From: Arenibacter algicola
GTDB taxonomy: Bacteria > Bacteroidota > Bacteroidia > Flavobacteriales > Flavobacteriaceae
Assembly: GCF_000733925.1 (NCBI RefSeq)
Contig: NZ_JPOO01000003.1
Span: 1,612,001 to 1,676,000 of the forward strand
Length of the DNA: 64,000 nucleotides
Direction of reading: 5' to 3'
The notes beneath the pieces are model-generated. The model was not told the DNA's origin, searched no databases, and saw nothing but the letters and a program-made list of their open reading frames with translations. Positions 52,319-61,117 of the stretch are shown here, one piece after another; the first letter of the stretch is position 1; each line of letters starts with the position of its first letter. The translations under genes were made by a program, and so were the position numbers.

Positions 52319-53311
52319 TTAATCTTTATCCAATTTATATTTTGACAAATCCATTCCAAAGCTCAAACCTTTGTTGATAACCAATTCTTCCAATTCGGTC
52401 AAGGATTTTTTACCAAAGTTTCTAAACTTCATCAAATCGTTCTTGTTAAAAGAAACCAGATCTCCAAGTGTATCAACTTCCGCAGCTTTCAAACAGTTCA
52501 ATGCTCTTACAGAAAGATCCATATCAACCAATTTGGTTTTCAATAGTTGACGCATATGCAATGATTCCTCATCATAGGTCTCCGTCTGTGCAATCTCGTC
52601 TGCCTCTAAGGTAATACGCTCATCGGAGAACAACATAAAGTGGTGTATTAGAACCTTTGCTCCTTCGGTCAATGCCTCTTTTGGGTGAATTGAACCATCG
52701 GTTGCGATTTCAAAAACCAATTTTTCATAATCGGTCTTTTGCTCTACACGAAAGTTTTCTATACTGTACTTTACATTTTTAATAGGAGTAAAGATTGAAT
52801 CTACGGCTATGGTACCTAATGGTGCATTGGATTTTTTATTTTCCTCAGCAGGCACATACCCCCTACCCTTATCTATGGTAATCTCCATATTAATGCTAAC
52901 CTTGGGATCCATGTTACAAATAACTAAATCTGGGTTCAATACTTGGTAACCAGAAATAAATTTTTGAAAATCACCTGCAGTCAATTGTTCCTTTCCGCTA
53001 ACAGAGATAGATACTGTCTCACTATCAACATCGTCTATCTGTCTTTTGAAACGAACTTGTTTAAGATTTAGAATGATTTCGGTAACATCTTCCACAACAC
53101 CGGAAATTACAGAGAACTCATGTTCCACCTTATCAATTCTAACAGAAGTGATAGCAAAACCTTCCAAGGACGAAAGCAAAACTCTTCTTAATGCGTTCCC
53201 AACAGTTAAGCCATAACCTGGTTCCAATGGACGAAATTCGAATTTACCTTCGAAATCGGAGGAATCAATCATTATAACTTTATCGGGCTTCTGAAAATTT
53301 AATAATGCCAT
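52319..53311 (-). CDS. rpoA: RNA polymerase alpha subunit
   Basis: A 330-aa core subunit. N-terminal dimerisation domain (about 1-230; GNALRRVLLSSLEGFAI, PKEALTEGAKVLIHHF) and the C-terminal domain (about 250-330; VRALNCLKAAEVDTLGDLVSF, LMKFRNFGKKSLTELEELV) that contacts UP elements and activators. It lies 57 bp before rplQ and 19 bp after rpsD, the normal alpha-operon order. Confidence 0.99.
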   Translation of the reverse strand: MALLNFQKPDKVIMIDSSDFEGKFEFRPLEPGYGLTVGNALRRVLLSSLEGFAITSVRIDKVEHEFSVISGVVEDVTEIILNLKQVRFKRQIDDVDSETVSISVSGKEQLTAGDFQKFISGYQVLNPDLVICNMDPKVSINMEITIDKGRGYVPAEENKKSNAPLGTIAVDSIFTPIKNVKYSIENFRVEQKTDYEKLVFEIATDGSIHPKEALTEGAKVLIHHFMLFSDERITLEADEIAQTETYDEESLHMRQLLKTKLVDMDLSVRALNCLKAAEVDTLGDLVSFNKNDLMKFRNFGKKSLTELEELVINKGLSFGMDLSKYKLDKD

Positions 53312-53330
53312 AATTGGATCAGTGTTGTTT

Positions 53331-53936
53331 TTATTTAGAGTATAACTCGACTATTAATTGTTCTTTGATATTCTCTGGAATTTGCATTCTTTCTGGAACG
53401 GAAACAAAATTACCTTCCATTTTTTCTGAATTCCAAGTGATCCACTCGTACACACTGCTATTTGCAGAAAGAGCGTCATCGATCGCTTTTAAAGACTTTG
53501 ATTTTTCCCTAACACCAACAACATCACCAGCTTTCAAGGTATAGGATGGAATGTTAACCAACTCTCCGTTTACCGTAATATGTCTATGTGAAACCAATTG
53601 TCTTGCTCCACTTCTAGAAGGGGAAATACCCATTCTGTAAACAACGTTATCTAGACGTGATTCACACAATTGAAGTAATACCTCACCGGTTACTCCTTTG
53701 CTTCTATTTGCTTTTGCAAATATGTTTCGGAATTGTTTTTCCAAAATACCGTAAGTGTATTTTGCTTTTTGCTTTTCCATTAACTGGATAGCATATTCAG
53801 ACTTTTTACCACGACGTCTGTTATTACCGTGTTGTCCTGGAGGATAATTTCTTTTCTCAAAAGATTTATCATCTCCGAAAATCGCTTCACCGAATTTACG
53901 GGCGATCTTTGTTTTTGGTCCTGTATATCTTGCCAT
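53331..53936 (-). CDS. rpsD: 30S ribosomal protein S4
   Basis: A 201-aa primary 16S rRNA-binding protein. MARYTGPKTKIARKFGEAIFG start, YPPGQHGNNRRRGKKSEYA, and the S4 RNA-binding domain ESRLDNVVYRMGISPSRSGARQLVSHRHITVNG. It belongs to the zinc-free S4 form (no Cys cluster). About 100 bp separate it from rpsK. Confidence 0.99.
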   Translation of the reverse strand: MARYTGPKTKIARKFGEAIFGDDKSFEKRNYPPGQHGNNRRRGKKSEYAIQLMEKQKAKYTYGILEKQFRNIFAKANRSKGVTGEVLLQLCESRLDNVVYRMGISPSRSGARQLVSHRHITVNGELVNIPSYTLKAGDVVGVREKSKSLKAIDDALSANSSVYEWITWNSEKMEGNFVSVPERMQIPENIKEQLIVELYSK

Positions 53937-54039
53937 TTTCTTTTAGTTTGGAAACGTGATCATGAATTAAGGCTTATCCTTCGATAATCGTAACTACATC
54001 TCCTTGAAACACCCCATTGGGGCAATTGATTACTATTAA

Positions 54040-54432
54040 TTATACTCTTCTTCTTTTTGGTGGTCTACAACCATTGTGCGGCATTGGAGTTACATCGATA
54101 ATCTCTGTAACCTCAATTCCTGAGTTATGTATGGAACGGATAGCAGATTCCCTACCATTTCCCGGTCCTTTTACATAAACCTTTACTTTTCTTAAACCAG
54201 CTTCATGAGCAACTTTAGCACAATCCTCAGAAGCTATTTGAGCTGCATAAGGAGTGTTCTTTTTAGAACCCCTGAAACCCATTTTACCTGCTGAAGACCA
54301 AGAAATTACATCACCCTTCTTGTTGGTTAAAGAAATAATAATATTATTAAAAGAAGCAGTAACATGGGCTTCGCCCACAGACTCTACTATAACTTTACGC
54401 TTCTTTGCCGCTTTTGCATTTGCCTTTGCCAT
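54040..54432 (-). CDS. rpsK: 30S ribosomal protein S11
   Basis: A 130-aa platform protein: GEAHVTASFNNIIISLTNKKG, AGKMGFRGSKKNTPYAAQ, closing DVTPMPHNGCRPPKRRRV. It lies 13 bp after rpsM in the alpha operon. Confidence 0.99.
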   Translation of the reverse strand: MAKANAKAAKKRKVIVESVGEAHVTASFNNIIISLTNKKGDVISWSSAGKMGFRGSKKNTPYAAQIASEDCAKVAHEAGLRKVKVYVKGPGNGRESAIRSIHNSGIEVTEIIDVTPMPHNGCRPPKRRRV

Positions 54433-54445
54433 AATATCCTAATTA

Positions 54446-54820
54446 TTATTTAGTTGCCTTCTTCTTGTTAGCAACTGTTTTCCTCTTACCTTTTCTTGTC
54501 CTAGAGTTGTTTTTGGTACGCTGACCTCTTAAAGGCAGACCAGATCTGTGGCGAATACCTCTATAACAACCTATATCCATTAAACGCTTAATGTTCAATT
54601 GGTTTTCAGAACGCAATTCCCCTTCAATAGTCAAAGAAGAAACTGCCTCACGAATACGACCAATCTCATCATCGTTCCAGTCAGATACTTTGGTATCCTC
54701 ACTTACTTGGGCAGTAGATAAAATCTCCTTAGCCCTACTTTTTCCTATACCAAAGATATAGGTTAGGGCTATTACCCCTCTTTTCTGTTTTGGTATGTCT
54801 ACACCTGCAATTCTTGCCAT
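54446..54820 (-). CDS. rpsM: 30S ribosomal protein S13
   Basis: A 124-aa head protein: MARIAGVDIPKQKRGVIALTYIFGIG, the helix-turn CYRGIRHRSGLPLRGQRT and the basic tail TRKGKRKTVANKKK that reaches the P-site. It is separated from rpmJ by 2 bp. Confidence 0.99.
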   Translation of the reverse strand: MARIAGVDIPKQKRGVIALTYIFGIGKSRAKEILSTAQVSEDTKVSDWNDDEIGRIREAVSSLTIEGELRSENQLNIKRLMDIGCYRGIRHRSGLPLRGQRTKNNSRTRKGKRKTVANKKKATK

Positions 54821-54822
54821 AA

Positions 54823-54939
54823 TTACCCTTGTCTTTGTTTAAATCTAGGATTCTTTTTATTAATTACGTACAATCTGCCTTTTCTACGCACAATCTTGCA
54901 CTCGGCACTTCTTTTCTTTATTGATGCTCTAACTTTCAT
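54823..54939 (-). CDS. rpmJ: 50S ribosomal protein L36
   Basis: A 38-aa protein from ATG 54939 to TAA 54823, translated directly from the sequence: MKVRASIKKRSAECKIVRRK and then GRLYVINKKNPRFKQRQG. Only one Cys remains of the usual zinc set (Cys14), so this is a zinc-poor form. It lies between infA and rpsM, the standard place. Confidence 0.97.
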   Translation of the reverse strand: MKVRASIKKRSAECKIVRRKGRLYVINKKNPRFKQRQG

Positions 54940-54948
54940 CCTATTTAC

Positions 54949-55164
54949 TTAATATCTATATGTAATTCTTGCTTTACTTAAATCGTAAGGGCTCATTTCG
55001 AGCTTAACCTTATCCCCTGGAAGTAACTTAATATAATGCATACGCATTTTTCCAGAGATATGTGCTGTTACCACGTGACCGTTTTCCAACTCCACGCGAA
55101 ACATGGCATTTGACAATGCCTCAATTATGCTTCCATCTTGCTCTATTGCTGATTGTTTAGCCAT
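54949..55164 (-). CDS. infA: Translation initiation factor IF-1
   Basis: A 71-aa OB-fold factor that occupies the A site in initiation: MAKQSAIEQDGSIIEALSNAMFRVELENGH, then HISGKMRMHYIKLLPGDKVKLEMSPYDLSKARITYRY. It lies 3 bp after secY and 9 bp before rpmJ. Confidence 0.99.
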   Translation of the reverse strand: MAKQSAIEQDGSIIEALSNAMFRVELENGHVVTAHISGKMRMHYIKLLPGDKVKLEMSPYDLSKARITYRY

Positions 55165-55167
55165 AAT

Positions 55168-56511
55168 CTATGCTACCTTTCTATTTTTTCCTGATTTCAT
55201 CAAACCGTCGTAATGTCTGTTCAACAAATAAGAATTTACTTGTTGCACTGTATCGATCGCCACACCAACCATGATCAACAATGATGTTCCTCCGTAAAAC
55301 AATGCCCAACCAGCCTGTACATCCATAATCTTAACAATCACTGCCGGTAATACCGCCAATAAAGCGAGAAAAACAGATCCAGGTAATGTAATCAATGACA
55401 TTATCTTATCCAAGAAATCCCCAGTTTCCTTTCCTGGTCTAATTCCAGGAATAAAACCACCACTTCTTTTCAGATCATCCGCCATTTTATTGGTAGGTAC
55501 TGTAATCGCCGTATAAAAATAGGTGAACACAATAATCAAGAACCCGAACAAAAGATTGTAGGCCAATCCAAATATATCTTGGAACTGAACTTCCATCCAC
55601 TGTCCTACCGCGGTATTGTTAAAGGTTTTACCCAACAACCCAGGTGCAAACATAATGGCTTGCGCAAATATAATAGGCATTACTCCAGAAGCATTCAACT
55701 TTAAAGGAATGTACTGTCTAGATCCCATAATATTCTTTTCATATCCACCGGAAGCCGTTCTTCTTGCATATTGAACAGGAATCTGACGTGTAGCCATTAC
55801 CAACAATACACAAAGCAAAATCACGATAAACCAAATAATGACTTCAATAAGCATGAACATAAGTCCACCGTTGTTATTTGCAGTCCTGGATATAAATTCT
55901 TGCACAAAATTCTGAGGCATGGTAGCTATAATTCCGATCATGATCAGAAGGGATATTCCATTTCCGATTCCTTTATCGGTAATTTTTTCTCCCAACCACA
56001 TTGCAAAAATGGTTCCAGCAACTAAAATAATAACTGAGGGTATCACAAAATCAAGTCCCTTACCAAATACGAAGGCACTGTCAGGAACACCTAAAGCTCC
56101 CAAACTGTACAAATAAGCAGGAGCCTGAACAATACAAATACCGATAGTAAGCCATCTGGTAATTTGATTGATCGTTTTTCTTCCGCTTTCGCCTTCCTTT
56201 TGCAACTTTTGTAGATAAGGAATGGCTATACCCATTAATTGTACTACAATAGAAGCAGAAATATAGGGCATAATTCCCAACGCAAAAACCGAGGCATTGG
56301 ATAATGCTCCTCCGGTAAAGGCATTTAAAATACCCAAAATACCACTATCAGTACTGGAGGCCAACCCAGCTAACTGGGTAGAATCAATACCTGGAAGTAC
56401 CACCTGCGCACCAAAACGATACACCAAAAGCAAACCAAGGGTAACGATTATTCTACCCTTTAGTTCTTCAATCTTCCAAATATTTGATAATGTCTCGAAA
56501 AATTTCTTCAT
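55168..56511 (-). CDS. secY: Protein translocase subunit SecY
   Basis: A 447-aa channel protein with 10 transmembrane helices: LGLLLVYRFGAQVVLPGID (helix 1), FTGGALSNASVFALGIMPYISASIVVQ (helix 2 and plug region), EGESGRKTINQITRW and the C-terminal RHYDGLMKSGKNR. In the spc part of the operon between rplO (12 bp) and infA (3 bp). Confidence 0.99.
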   Translation of the reverse strand: MKKFFETLSNIWKIEELKGRIIVTLGLLLVYRFGAQVVLPGIDSTQLAGLASSTDSGILGILNAFTGGALSNASVFALGIMPYISASIVVQLMGIAIPYLQKLQKEGESGRKTINQITRWLTIGICIVQAPAYLYSLGALGVPDSAFVFGKGLDFVIPSVIILVAGTIFAMWLGEKITDKGIGNGISLLIMIGIIATMPQNFVQEFISRTANNNGGLMFMLIEVIIWFIVILLCVLLVMATRQIPVQYARRTASGGYEKNIMGSRQYIPLKLNASGVMPIIFAQAIMFAPGLLGKTFNNTAVGQWMEVQFQDIFGLAYNLLFGFLIIVFTYFYTAITVPTNKMADDLKRSGGFIPGIRPGKETGDFLDKIMSLITLPGSVFLALLAVLPAVIVKIMDVQAGWALFYGGTSLLIMVGVAIDTVQQVNSYLLNRHYDGLMKSGKNRKVA

Positions 56512-56523
56512 AGTATTCTTTGC

Positions 56524-56976
56524 TTATAAACTTATAGCTTCACCACCTGCAGCCTCAATTGCGGCCTTTGCGGTAGCTGTAAATTTATGTACAGAAACTT
56601 TAAGGGAAGCTTTTAGCTCTCCATTACCAAGAATCTTAACCAAATCGTTTTTGCCTACCAATCCGTTTTCTACAAGGATATCCAAAGTAACCGTATCCTT
56701 AATGGCTCCTTTATCTACCAATTCCTGTAATTTTTCCAGATTGATCCCAGCGTAATCCTTTCTATTGATATTTGTAAAACCAAATTTTGGCACACGTCTC
56801 TGCAATGGCATTTGACCACCTTCGAAACCAATTTTCTTAGAATAACCAGACCTGGATTTAGCACCTTTATGTCCTCTGGTAGCAGTACCTCCCTTTCCGG
56901 AGCCCTGACCTCTACCTACGACTTTACCGGCTTTTTGGACAGCACCTTCCGCTGGTTTTAAATTACTTAAATTCAT
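56524..56976 (-). CDS. rplO: 50S ribosomal protein L15
   Basis: A 150-aa protein: MNLSNLKPAEGAVQKAGKVVGRGQGSGKGGTATRGHKG and the EGGQMPLQRRVPKFGF motif; normal length. It lies 15 bp after rpmD. Confidence 0.99.
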   Translation of the reverse strand: MNLSNLKPAEGAVQKAGKVVGRGQGSGKGGTATRGHKGAKSRSGYSKKIGFEGGQMPLQRRVPKFGFTNINRKDYAGINLEKLQELVDKGAIKDTVTLDILVENGLVGKNDLVKILGNGELKASLKVSVHKFTATAKAAIEAAGGEAISL

Positions 56977-56991
56977 AACACTAAAATTATA

Positions 56992-57171
56992 TTAAGCCTC
57001 CTCTGTGGAAACTAAGTGTTTAACTTTATTTATCATTCCAAGAATACTTGAGGTAGCATCATGTTCTACAACCTGTCCTATTCTTCGTAAACCAAGAGCC
57101 TCTAATGTTCTCTTTTGATTTTGAGCTCTTTTAATACTGCTCTTTACCTGTTTAACTTTAATCTTTCCCAT
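56992..57171 (-). CDS. rpmD: 50S ribosomal protein L30
   Basis: A 59-aa protein read directly from ATG 57171 to TAA 56992: MGKIKVKQVKSSIKRAQNQK, then RTLEALGLRRIGQVVEHDA, ending VKHLVSTEEA. This is the short bacterial L30 form. It lies 13 bp after rpsE. Confidence 0.97.
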   Translation of the reverse strand: MGKIKVKQVKSSIKRAQNQKRTLEALGLRRIGQVVEHDATSSILGMINKVKHLVSTEEA

Positions 57172-57184
57172 TATATTCTTGGTT

Positions 57185-57709
57185 TTATCCTTTAAAAACT
57201 TTTTCTAAAGAAATACCTCTTTGGTTTGCAACTGTCTTAGCACCTCTAAGCTGTAAAAGCGCATCAAAAGTAGCCTTTACTACGTTATGAGGGTTGGAAG
57301 AACCTTGTGATTTAGATAATACATCATGAACACCTACTGCTTCCAATACCGCTCTAACCGCACCACCTGCAATTACTCCGGTACCGTGCGATGCAGGCTG
57401 GATATAAACTCTAGCTCCACCGAATTTCCCTTTTTGTTCATGAGGCAAAGTACCTTTGTTCAAAGGAATTCTAATAAGATTCTTTTTAGCATCTTCTATA
57501 GCCTTGGCAATTGCCGTAGCAACTTCCTTAGACTTACCTAGACCATGACCTACAACACCATTTTCATCACCTACCACAACGATAGCAGAGAAACCGAACG
57601 CTCTACCACCTTTCGTTACTTTGGTAACACGTTGTACCCCAACCAATCTATCTTTTAATTCTAAACCTCCCGGCTTAACAGTCTCTACGTTTTTGTATTT
57701 CTGATACAT
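57185..57709 (-). CDS. rpsE: 30S ribosomal protein S5
   Basis: A 174-aa protein with the S5 double-stranded RNA domain (LKDRLVGVQRVTKVTKGGRAFGFSAIVVVGDENG) and the C-terminal domain (HGTGVIAGGAVRAVLEAVGVHDVLSKSQGSSNPHN). It lies 7 bp after rplR. Confidence 0.99.
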   Translation of the reverse strand: MYQKYKNVETVKPGGLELKDRLVGVQRVTKVTKGGRAFGFSAIVVVGDENGVVGHGLGKSKEVATAIAKAIEDAKKNLIRIPLNKGTLPHEQKGKFGGARVYIQPASHGTGVIAGGAVRAVLEAVGVHDVLSKSQGSSNPHNVVKATFDALLQLRGAKTVANQRGISLEKVFKG

Positions 57710-57716
57710 AATATTC

Positions 57717-58073
57717 TTAGAATTTTAATCCTGCTTCCCTAGCGCCATCGGCTAATGATTTAACTCTTCCATGGTATAAATTACCACCTCTATCAAAAGC
57801 AACAGCTTCTATTCCAGCTTCCTTTGCCTTTTCGGCAATAGCCTTCCCAACTAGGTTAGCCACTTCTGTTTTCGTCCCTTTAGCCTTAGCCAACTCCTTA
57901 TCCCTTGAGGAAGCGGACACTAAAGTTGTTCCGGCCACATCATCAATAATTTGAGCGTATATCCCAGTATTGCTTCTAAAAACAGCAAGCCTTGGCCTTT
58001 CTGCAGTACCTGAGGATATTTTTCTAATCCTTCTTCTGATACGTAGTCTTCTTTCAGTCTTCGTTAATCCCAT
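57717..58073 (-). CDS. rplR: 50S ribosomal protein L18
   Basis: A 118-aa 5S rRNA-binding protein: RRLRIRRRIRKISSGTAERPRLAVFRSN, VGKAIAEKAKEAGIEAVAFDRGGNLYHGRVKSLADGAREAGLKF. It lies 11 bp after rplF. Confidence 0.99.
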   Translation of the reverse strand: MGLTKTERRLRIRRRIRKISSGTAERPRLAVFRSNTGIYAQIIDDVAGTTLVSASSRDKELAKAKGTKTEVANLVGKAIAEKAKEAGIEAVAFDRGGNLYHGRVKSLADGAREAGLKF

Positions 58074-58084
58074 AATGCTAATTA

Positions 58085-58627
58085 TTAAGCCGATTTACCA
58101 GCTTTTCTTCTTAATTGTTCACCAACGAACTTAATTCCTTTTCCTTTGTAAGGCTCTGGCTTACGGAAAGATCTAATCTTAGCGGCAATCTGCCCCACTA
58201 ATTGCTTATCATGCGAACTTAGCTTTATAATTGGATTCTTTCCTTTTTCGGATACGGTCTCCACTTTTACCTCAGGAGCCAGATCCAAAACAATATTGTG
58301 CGAAAACCCTAAAGCTAGATCCAATGTTTGTCCTTGGTTACTGGCACGGTATCCTACCCCTACCAATTCCAATTCCTTTGTCCATCCTTTAGAAACTCCT
58401 TGGACCATATTAAAGATCAAAGATCTGTAAAGACCATGTTTTGCTTTATGCTCCTTGGAATCTGAAGGTCTTGTAACAAATACTTGACCATCTTCAACCT
58501 TAACAGCAGCACCAGAAAATTCTTGGGAAAGTTCTCCCAGCTTACCTTTTACAGTAATAACATCTTCCTTAACCTCTACGGTTACTCCTTCTGGAATTGC
58601 TATTGGATTATTACCTGTTCTAGACAT
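58085..58627 (-). CDS. rplF: 50S ribosomal protein L6
   Basis: A 180-aa protein of two repeated L6 folds: MSRTGNNPIAIPEGVTVEV and LVGVGYRASNQGQTLDLALGFSH, ending KPEPYKGKGIKFVGEQLRRKAGKSA. It lies 20 bp after rpsH. Confidence 0.99.
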   Translation of the reverse strand: MSRTGNNPIAIPEGVTVEVKEDVITVKGKLGELSQEFSGAAVKVEDGQVFVTRPSDSKEHKAKHGLYRSLIFNMVQGVSKGWTKELELVGVGYRASNQGQTLDLALGFSHNIVLDLAPEVKVETVSEKGKNPIIKLSSHDKQLVGQIAAKIRSFRKPEPYKGKGIKFVGEQLRRKAGKSA

Positions 58628-58647
58628 CTTTCTAAATCTTTATAGTA

Positions 58648-59046
58648 TTAATAAACATAACATAATACTTCCCCACCTGCATTCTCAAGCTTTGCCTGCT
58701 TGCTGGTCATTACACCATGGGAAGTAGAAATAATAGCAATACCAAGACCGTTTAAAACTCTTGGCAACTCCTCGGAGCTAGCATATTTTCTAAGTCCTGG
58801 TGTACTAACTCGCTTTATTTTCTTTATAACCGGCTCTTTTGTGAACTTGTCATATTTCAAGGCTATTTTAATAGTCCCCTGAACCGCGTTATCTTCAAAT
58901 TTGTAGCTTAAAATATATCCTTGATCGAATAATATTTTAGTAATTTCTTTCTTTAAATTAGAGGCAGGAATCTCAACCACCCTGTGGCCGGCGCTACTTG
59001 CATTTCTAATTCTCGTTAAATAATCCGCAATTGGATCTGTAAACAT
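58648..59046 (-). CDS. rpsH: 30S ribosomal protein S8
   Basis: A 132-aa 16S rRNA-binding protein: DPIADYLTRIRNASSAGHRVVEIPAS at the start and the C-terminal signature LNGLGIAIISTSHGVMTSKQAKLENAGGEVLCYVY. About 67 bp follow rpsN. Confidence 0.99.
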   Translation of the reverse strand: MFTDPIADYLTRIRNASSAGHRVVEIPASNLKKEITKILFDQGYILSYKFEDNAVQGTIKIALKYDKFTKEPVIKKIKRVSTPGLRKYASSEELPRVLNGLGIAIISTSHGVMTSKQAKLENAGGEVLCYVY

Positions 59047-59113
59047 AATTATTGATTTACGGTAACGGTTTTTAACATTATTGTTAAACCTGAAACCAGT
59101 TTATACTTTTTTA

Positions 59114-59383
59114 TTACCAGCTAGCTTTTCTTACTCCAGGTATAAGACCATTATTGGCCATTTCTCTAAAAGTAACCCTGGATATACCAAAAGTCCTCAT
59201 GTAACCTCTTGGTCTTCCAGTTAGCTTGCAACGATTGTGCAAACGAACAGGAGAAGCATTTTTAGGTAACTTCTGTAACGCCTCATAATCACCAGCCTCC
59301 TTTAAGGCTTTTCTCTTCTCGGCATATTTAGCTACCATCTTTTCTCTCTTGACCTCACGGGCCTTCATGGATTCTTTAGCCAT
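59114..59383 (-). CDS. rpsN: 30S ribosomal protein S14
   Basis: An 89-aa protein, the zinc-free (type C-minus) S14: MAKESMKAREVKREKMVAKY start and NRCKLTGRPRGYMRTFGISRVTFREMANNGLIPGVRKASW end. It has a single Cys, so no zinc knuckle. It lies 1 bp after rplE. Confidence 0.99.
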   Translation of the reverse strand: MAKESMKAREVKREKMVAKYAEKRKALKEAGDYEALQKLPKNASPVRLHNRCKLTGRPRGYMRTFGISRVTFREMANNGLIPGVRKASW

Positions 59384-59384
59384 A

Positions 59385-59936
59385 CTAATTCTTTTTAAAA
59401 GGTAGTCCTAATTCGGTTAATAATGATTTAGCTTCTTTATCTGTCTCCGCAGAGGTTACAAATGTAATATCCATACCATTGATTCTGTTAATTTTATCAA
59501 TGTTTATTTCTGGAAATATAATTTGCTCCGTAATACCAAGATTATAATTTCCCCTTCCATCAAAACCAGTGGCCTTAATTCCTTGGAAATCCCTTACCCT
59601 AGGCAATGCAGTTGTAACCAATCTATCCAAGAATTCGTACATTCTCTCTCCACGTAAGGTTACTTTTGCCCCAATAGGCATTCCTTTACGTAATTTAAAT
59701 GCAGCAACATCCTTTTTAGACATCGTTGAAATTGCTTTTTGGCCAGTGATATTGGTCAACTCATCTACCGCATGGTCTATAAGTTTCTTATCCGCTACAG
59801 CGGCACCAACACCTCTACTAACAACAATTTTTTCTAATTTAGGAACCTGCATTACATTCTTGTAACCAAACTCCTCCCTAAGAGCCTTAATAACTCTTTC
59901 TTTATATTCCTGTTTTAATCTTGGAACGTAAGCCAT
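59385..59936 (-). CDS. rplE: 50S ribosomal protein L5
   Basis: A 183-aa 5S rRNA-binding protein: FGYKNVMQVPKLEKIVVSRGVGAA, KKDVAAFKLRKGMPIGAKVTLRGERMYEFLDRLVTTALPRVRDF, GRGNYNLGITEQIIFPEI. It lies 2 bp after rplX. Confidence 0.99.
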   Translation of the reverse strand: MAYVPRLKQEYKERVIKALREEFGYKNVMQVPKLEKIVVSRGVGAAVADKKLIDHAVDELTNITGQKAISTMSKKDVAAFKLRKGMPIGAKVTLRGERMYEFLDRLVTTALPRVRDFQGIKATGFDGRGNYNLGITEQIIFPEINIDKINRINGMDITFVTSAETDKEAKSLLTELGLPFKKN

Positions 59937-59938
59937 AA

Positions 59939-60253
59939 CTAAATTACTTCTTTAGATTTCTTCGCAAATCTCACTTTCTTACCATCTCTTACTTCAAAAC
60001 CAACTCTAGTGGTCTCTCCAGATTTTGGATCGATCAACGACAGATTGGATATCTGTAAGGAAGCCTCTTTCTTAACAATCCCACCTTGAGGATTGCTGGC
60101 ACTTGGCTTTTCGTGTTTGGAAACCATATTGGCTCCTTCAACGATTGCCTTGTTTTTTTCACGGTCTACACTTACAACCTTGCCCTCTACCCCTTTGTGG
60201 TCTCCGGCAATAATTCTAACAGTATCCCCTGTTTTGATTTTTAATTTTCCCAT
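59939..60253 (-). CDS. rplX: 50S ribosomal protein L24
   Basis: A 104-aa KOW-domain protein: MGKLKIKTGDTVRIIAGDHKGVEGKVVSVDREKNKAIVEGANMVSKHEK. The frame can be opened to 60295, but that would overlap rplN by 29 bp and add a stretch unlike L24; ATG 60253 gives the normal L24 N terminus and a 13-bp gap. Confidence 0.98.
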   Translation of the reverse strand: MGKLKIKTGDTVRIIAGDHKGVEGKVVSVDREKNKAIVEGANMVSKHEKPSASNPQGGIVKKEASLQISNLSLIDPKSGETTRVGFEVRDGKKVRFAKKSKEVI

Positions 60254-60266
60254 TTTGCTATATTTA

Positions 60267-60635
60267 TTAAAGCACCTCTGGAGCCAATGATACAATTTTC
60301 ATGAACTGCTTGTCACGAAGTTCCCTGGCTACCGGTCCAAAAACACGTGTTCCTCTCATTTCCCCTGTTGGGTTCAAAAGCACACAGGCATTATCATCGA
60401 AACGAATATAAGAACCATCAGGTCTTCTAACTTCTTTCTTTGTTCTTACAACAACTGCTGTGGAAACTGCACCTTTTTTAACAGCTCCGTTAGGTGTAGC
60501 TTCCTTAACGGCAACTACAATTTTATCCCCAACAGAAGCATATCTTCTCTTTGTACCTCCCAACACACGAATGGTCAAAACTTCTTTTGCACCCGTATTG
60601 TCCGCTACTTTTAGTCTAGATTCTTGCTGTAACAT
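60267..60635 (-). CDS. rplN: 50S ribosomal protein L14
   Basis: A 122-aa protein: MLQQESRLKVADNTGAKEVLTIRVLGGTKRRYASVGD and the closing GTRVFGPVARELRDKQFMKIVSLAPEVL. It lies 2 bp after rpsQ. Confidence 0.99.
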   Translation of the reverse strand: MLQQESRLKVADNTGAKEVLTIRVLGGTKRRYASVGDKIVVAVKEATPNGAVKKGAVSTAVVVRTKKEVRRPDGSYIRFDDNACVLLNPTGEMRGTRVFGPVARELRDKQFMKIVSLAPEVL

Positions 60636-60637
60636 AA

Positions 60638-60895
60638 TTATTTAGCTCTTTCAATGATTTCCACTAACCTCCAACATTTGGTCTTACTCAATGGACGTGT
60701 CTCCATGATCTTAACAGTATCGCCAATGTTGCAATCGTTCTTTTCATCGTGCGCAACATATTTCTTAGTTTTCAACACGAACTTACCGTACATAGGGTGT
60801 TTAACACGTTTAACTTCTGAAACCACTACTGATTTCTCCATTTTGTTGCTAGTTACAACTCCTATTCTCTCTTTTCTTAAATTCCTTTTTTCCAT
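60638..60895 (-). CDS. rpsQ: 30S ribosomal protein S17
   Basis: An 85-aa OB-fold protein: RKERIGVVTSNKMEKSVVVSEVKRVKHPMYGKFVLKTKKYVAHDEKN, IGDTVKIMETRPLSKTKCWRLVEI. It lies 13 bp after rpmC. Confidence 0.99.
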   Translation of the reverse strand: MEKRNLRKERIGVVTSNKMEKSVVVSEVKRVKHPMYGKFVLKTKKYVAHDEKNDCNIGDTVKIMETRPLSKTKCWRLVEIIERAK

Positions 60896-60908
60896 AAAGC
60901 AGAACCAA

Positions 60909-61100
60909 TTATTGTAATTCCCTTTTAGTTAATTCAGTTGCCAATCTTGCTACAGTTCTTCTTACTTTTCTGATAAGTAAAGGGTTTTCCAATGGTGTAA
61001 CAGAATGGGCCAATTTTAAATCAGAATACTGCTTTTTAAATTCAGCACTCTTTTCCTTTAACCCCTCAACTGATAATTCTTTTATTTCTGATTGTTTCAT
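60909..61100 (-). CDS. rpmC: 50S ribosomal protein L29
   Basis: A 63-aa helical hairpin protein at the exit tunnel: MKQSEIKELSVEGLKEKSAEF and NPLLIRKVRRTVARLATELTKRELQ. A TTG at 61112 would extend it by four residues; ATG 61100 fits the family start. It lies 17 bp after rplP. Confidence 0.97.
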   Translation of the reverse strand: MKQSEIKELSVEGLKEKSAEFKKQYSDLKLAHSVTPLENPLLIRKVRRTVARLATELTKRELQ

Positions 61101-61117
61101 GATTCCTTGCAATTATA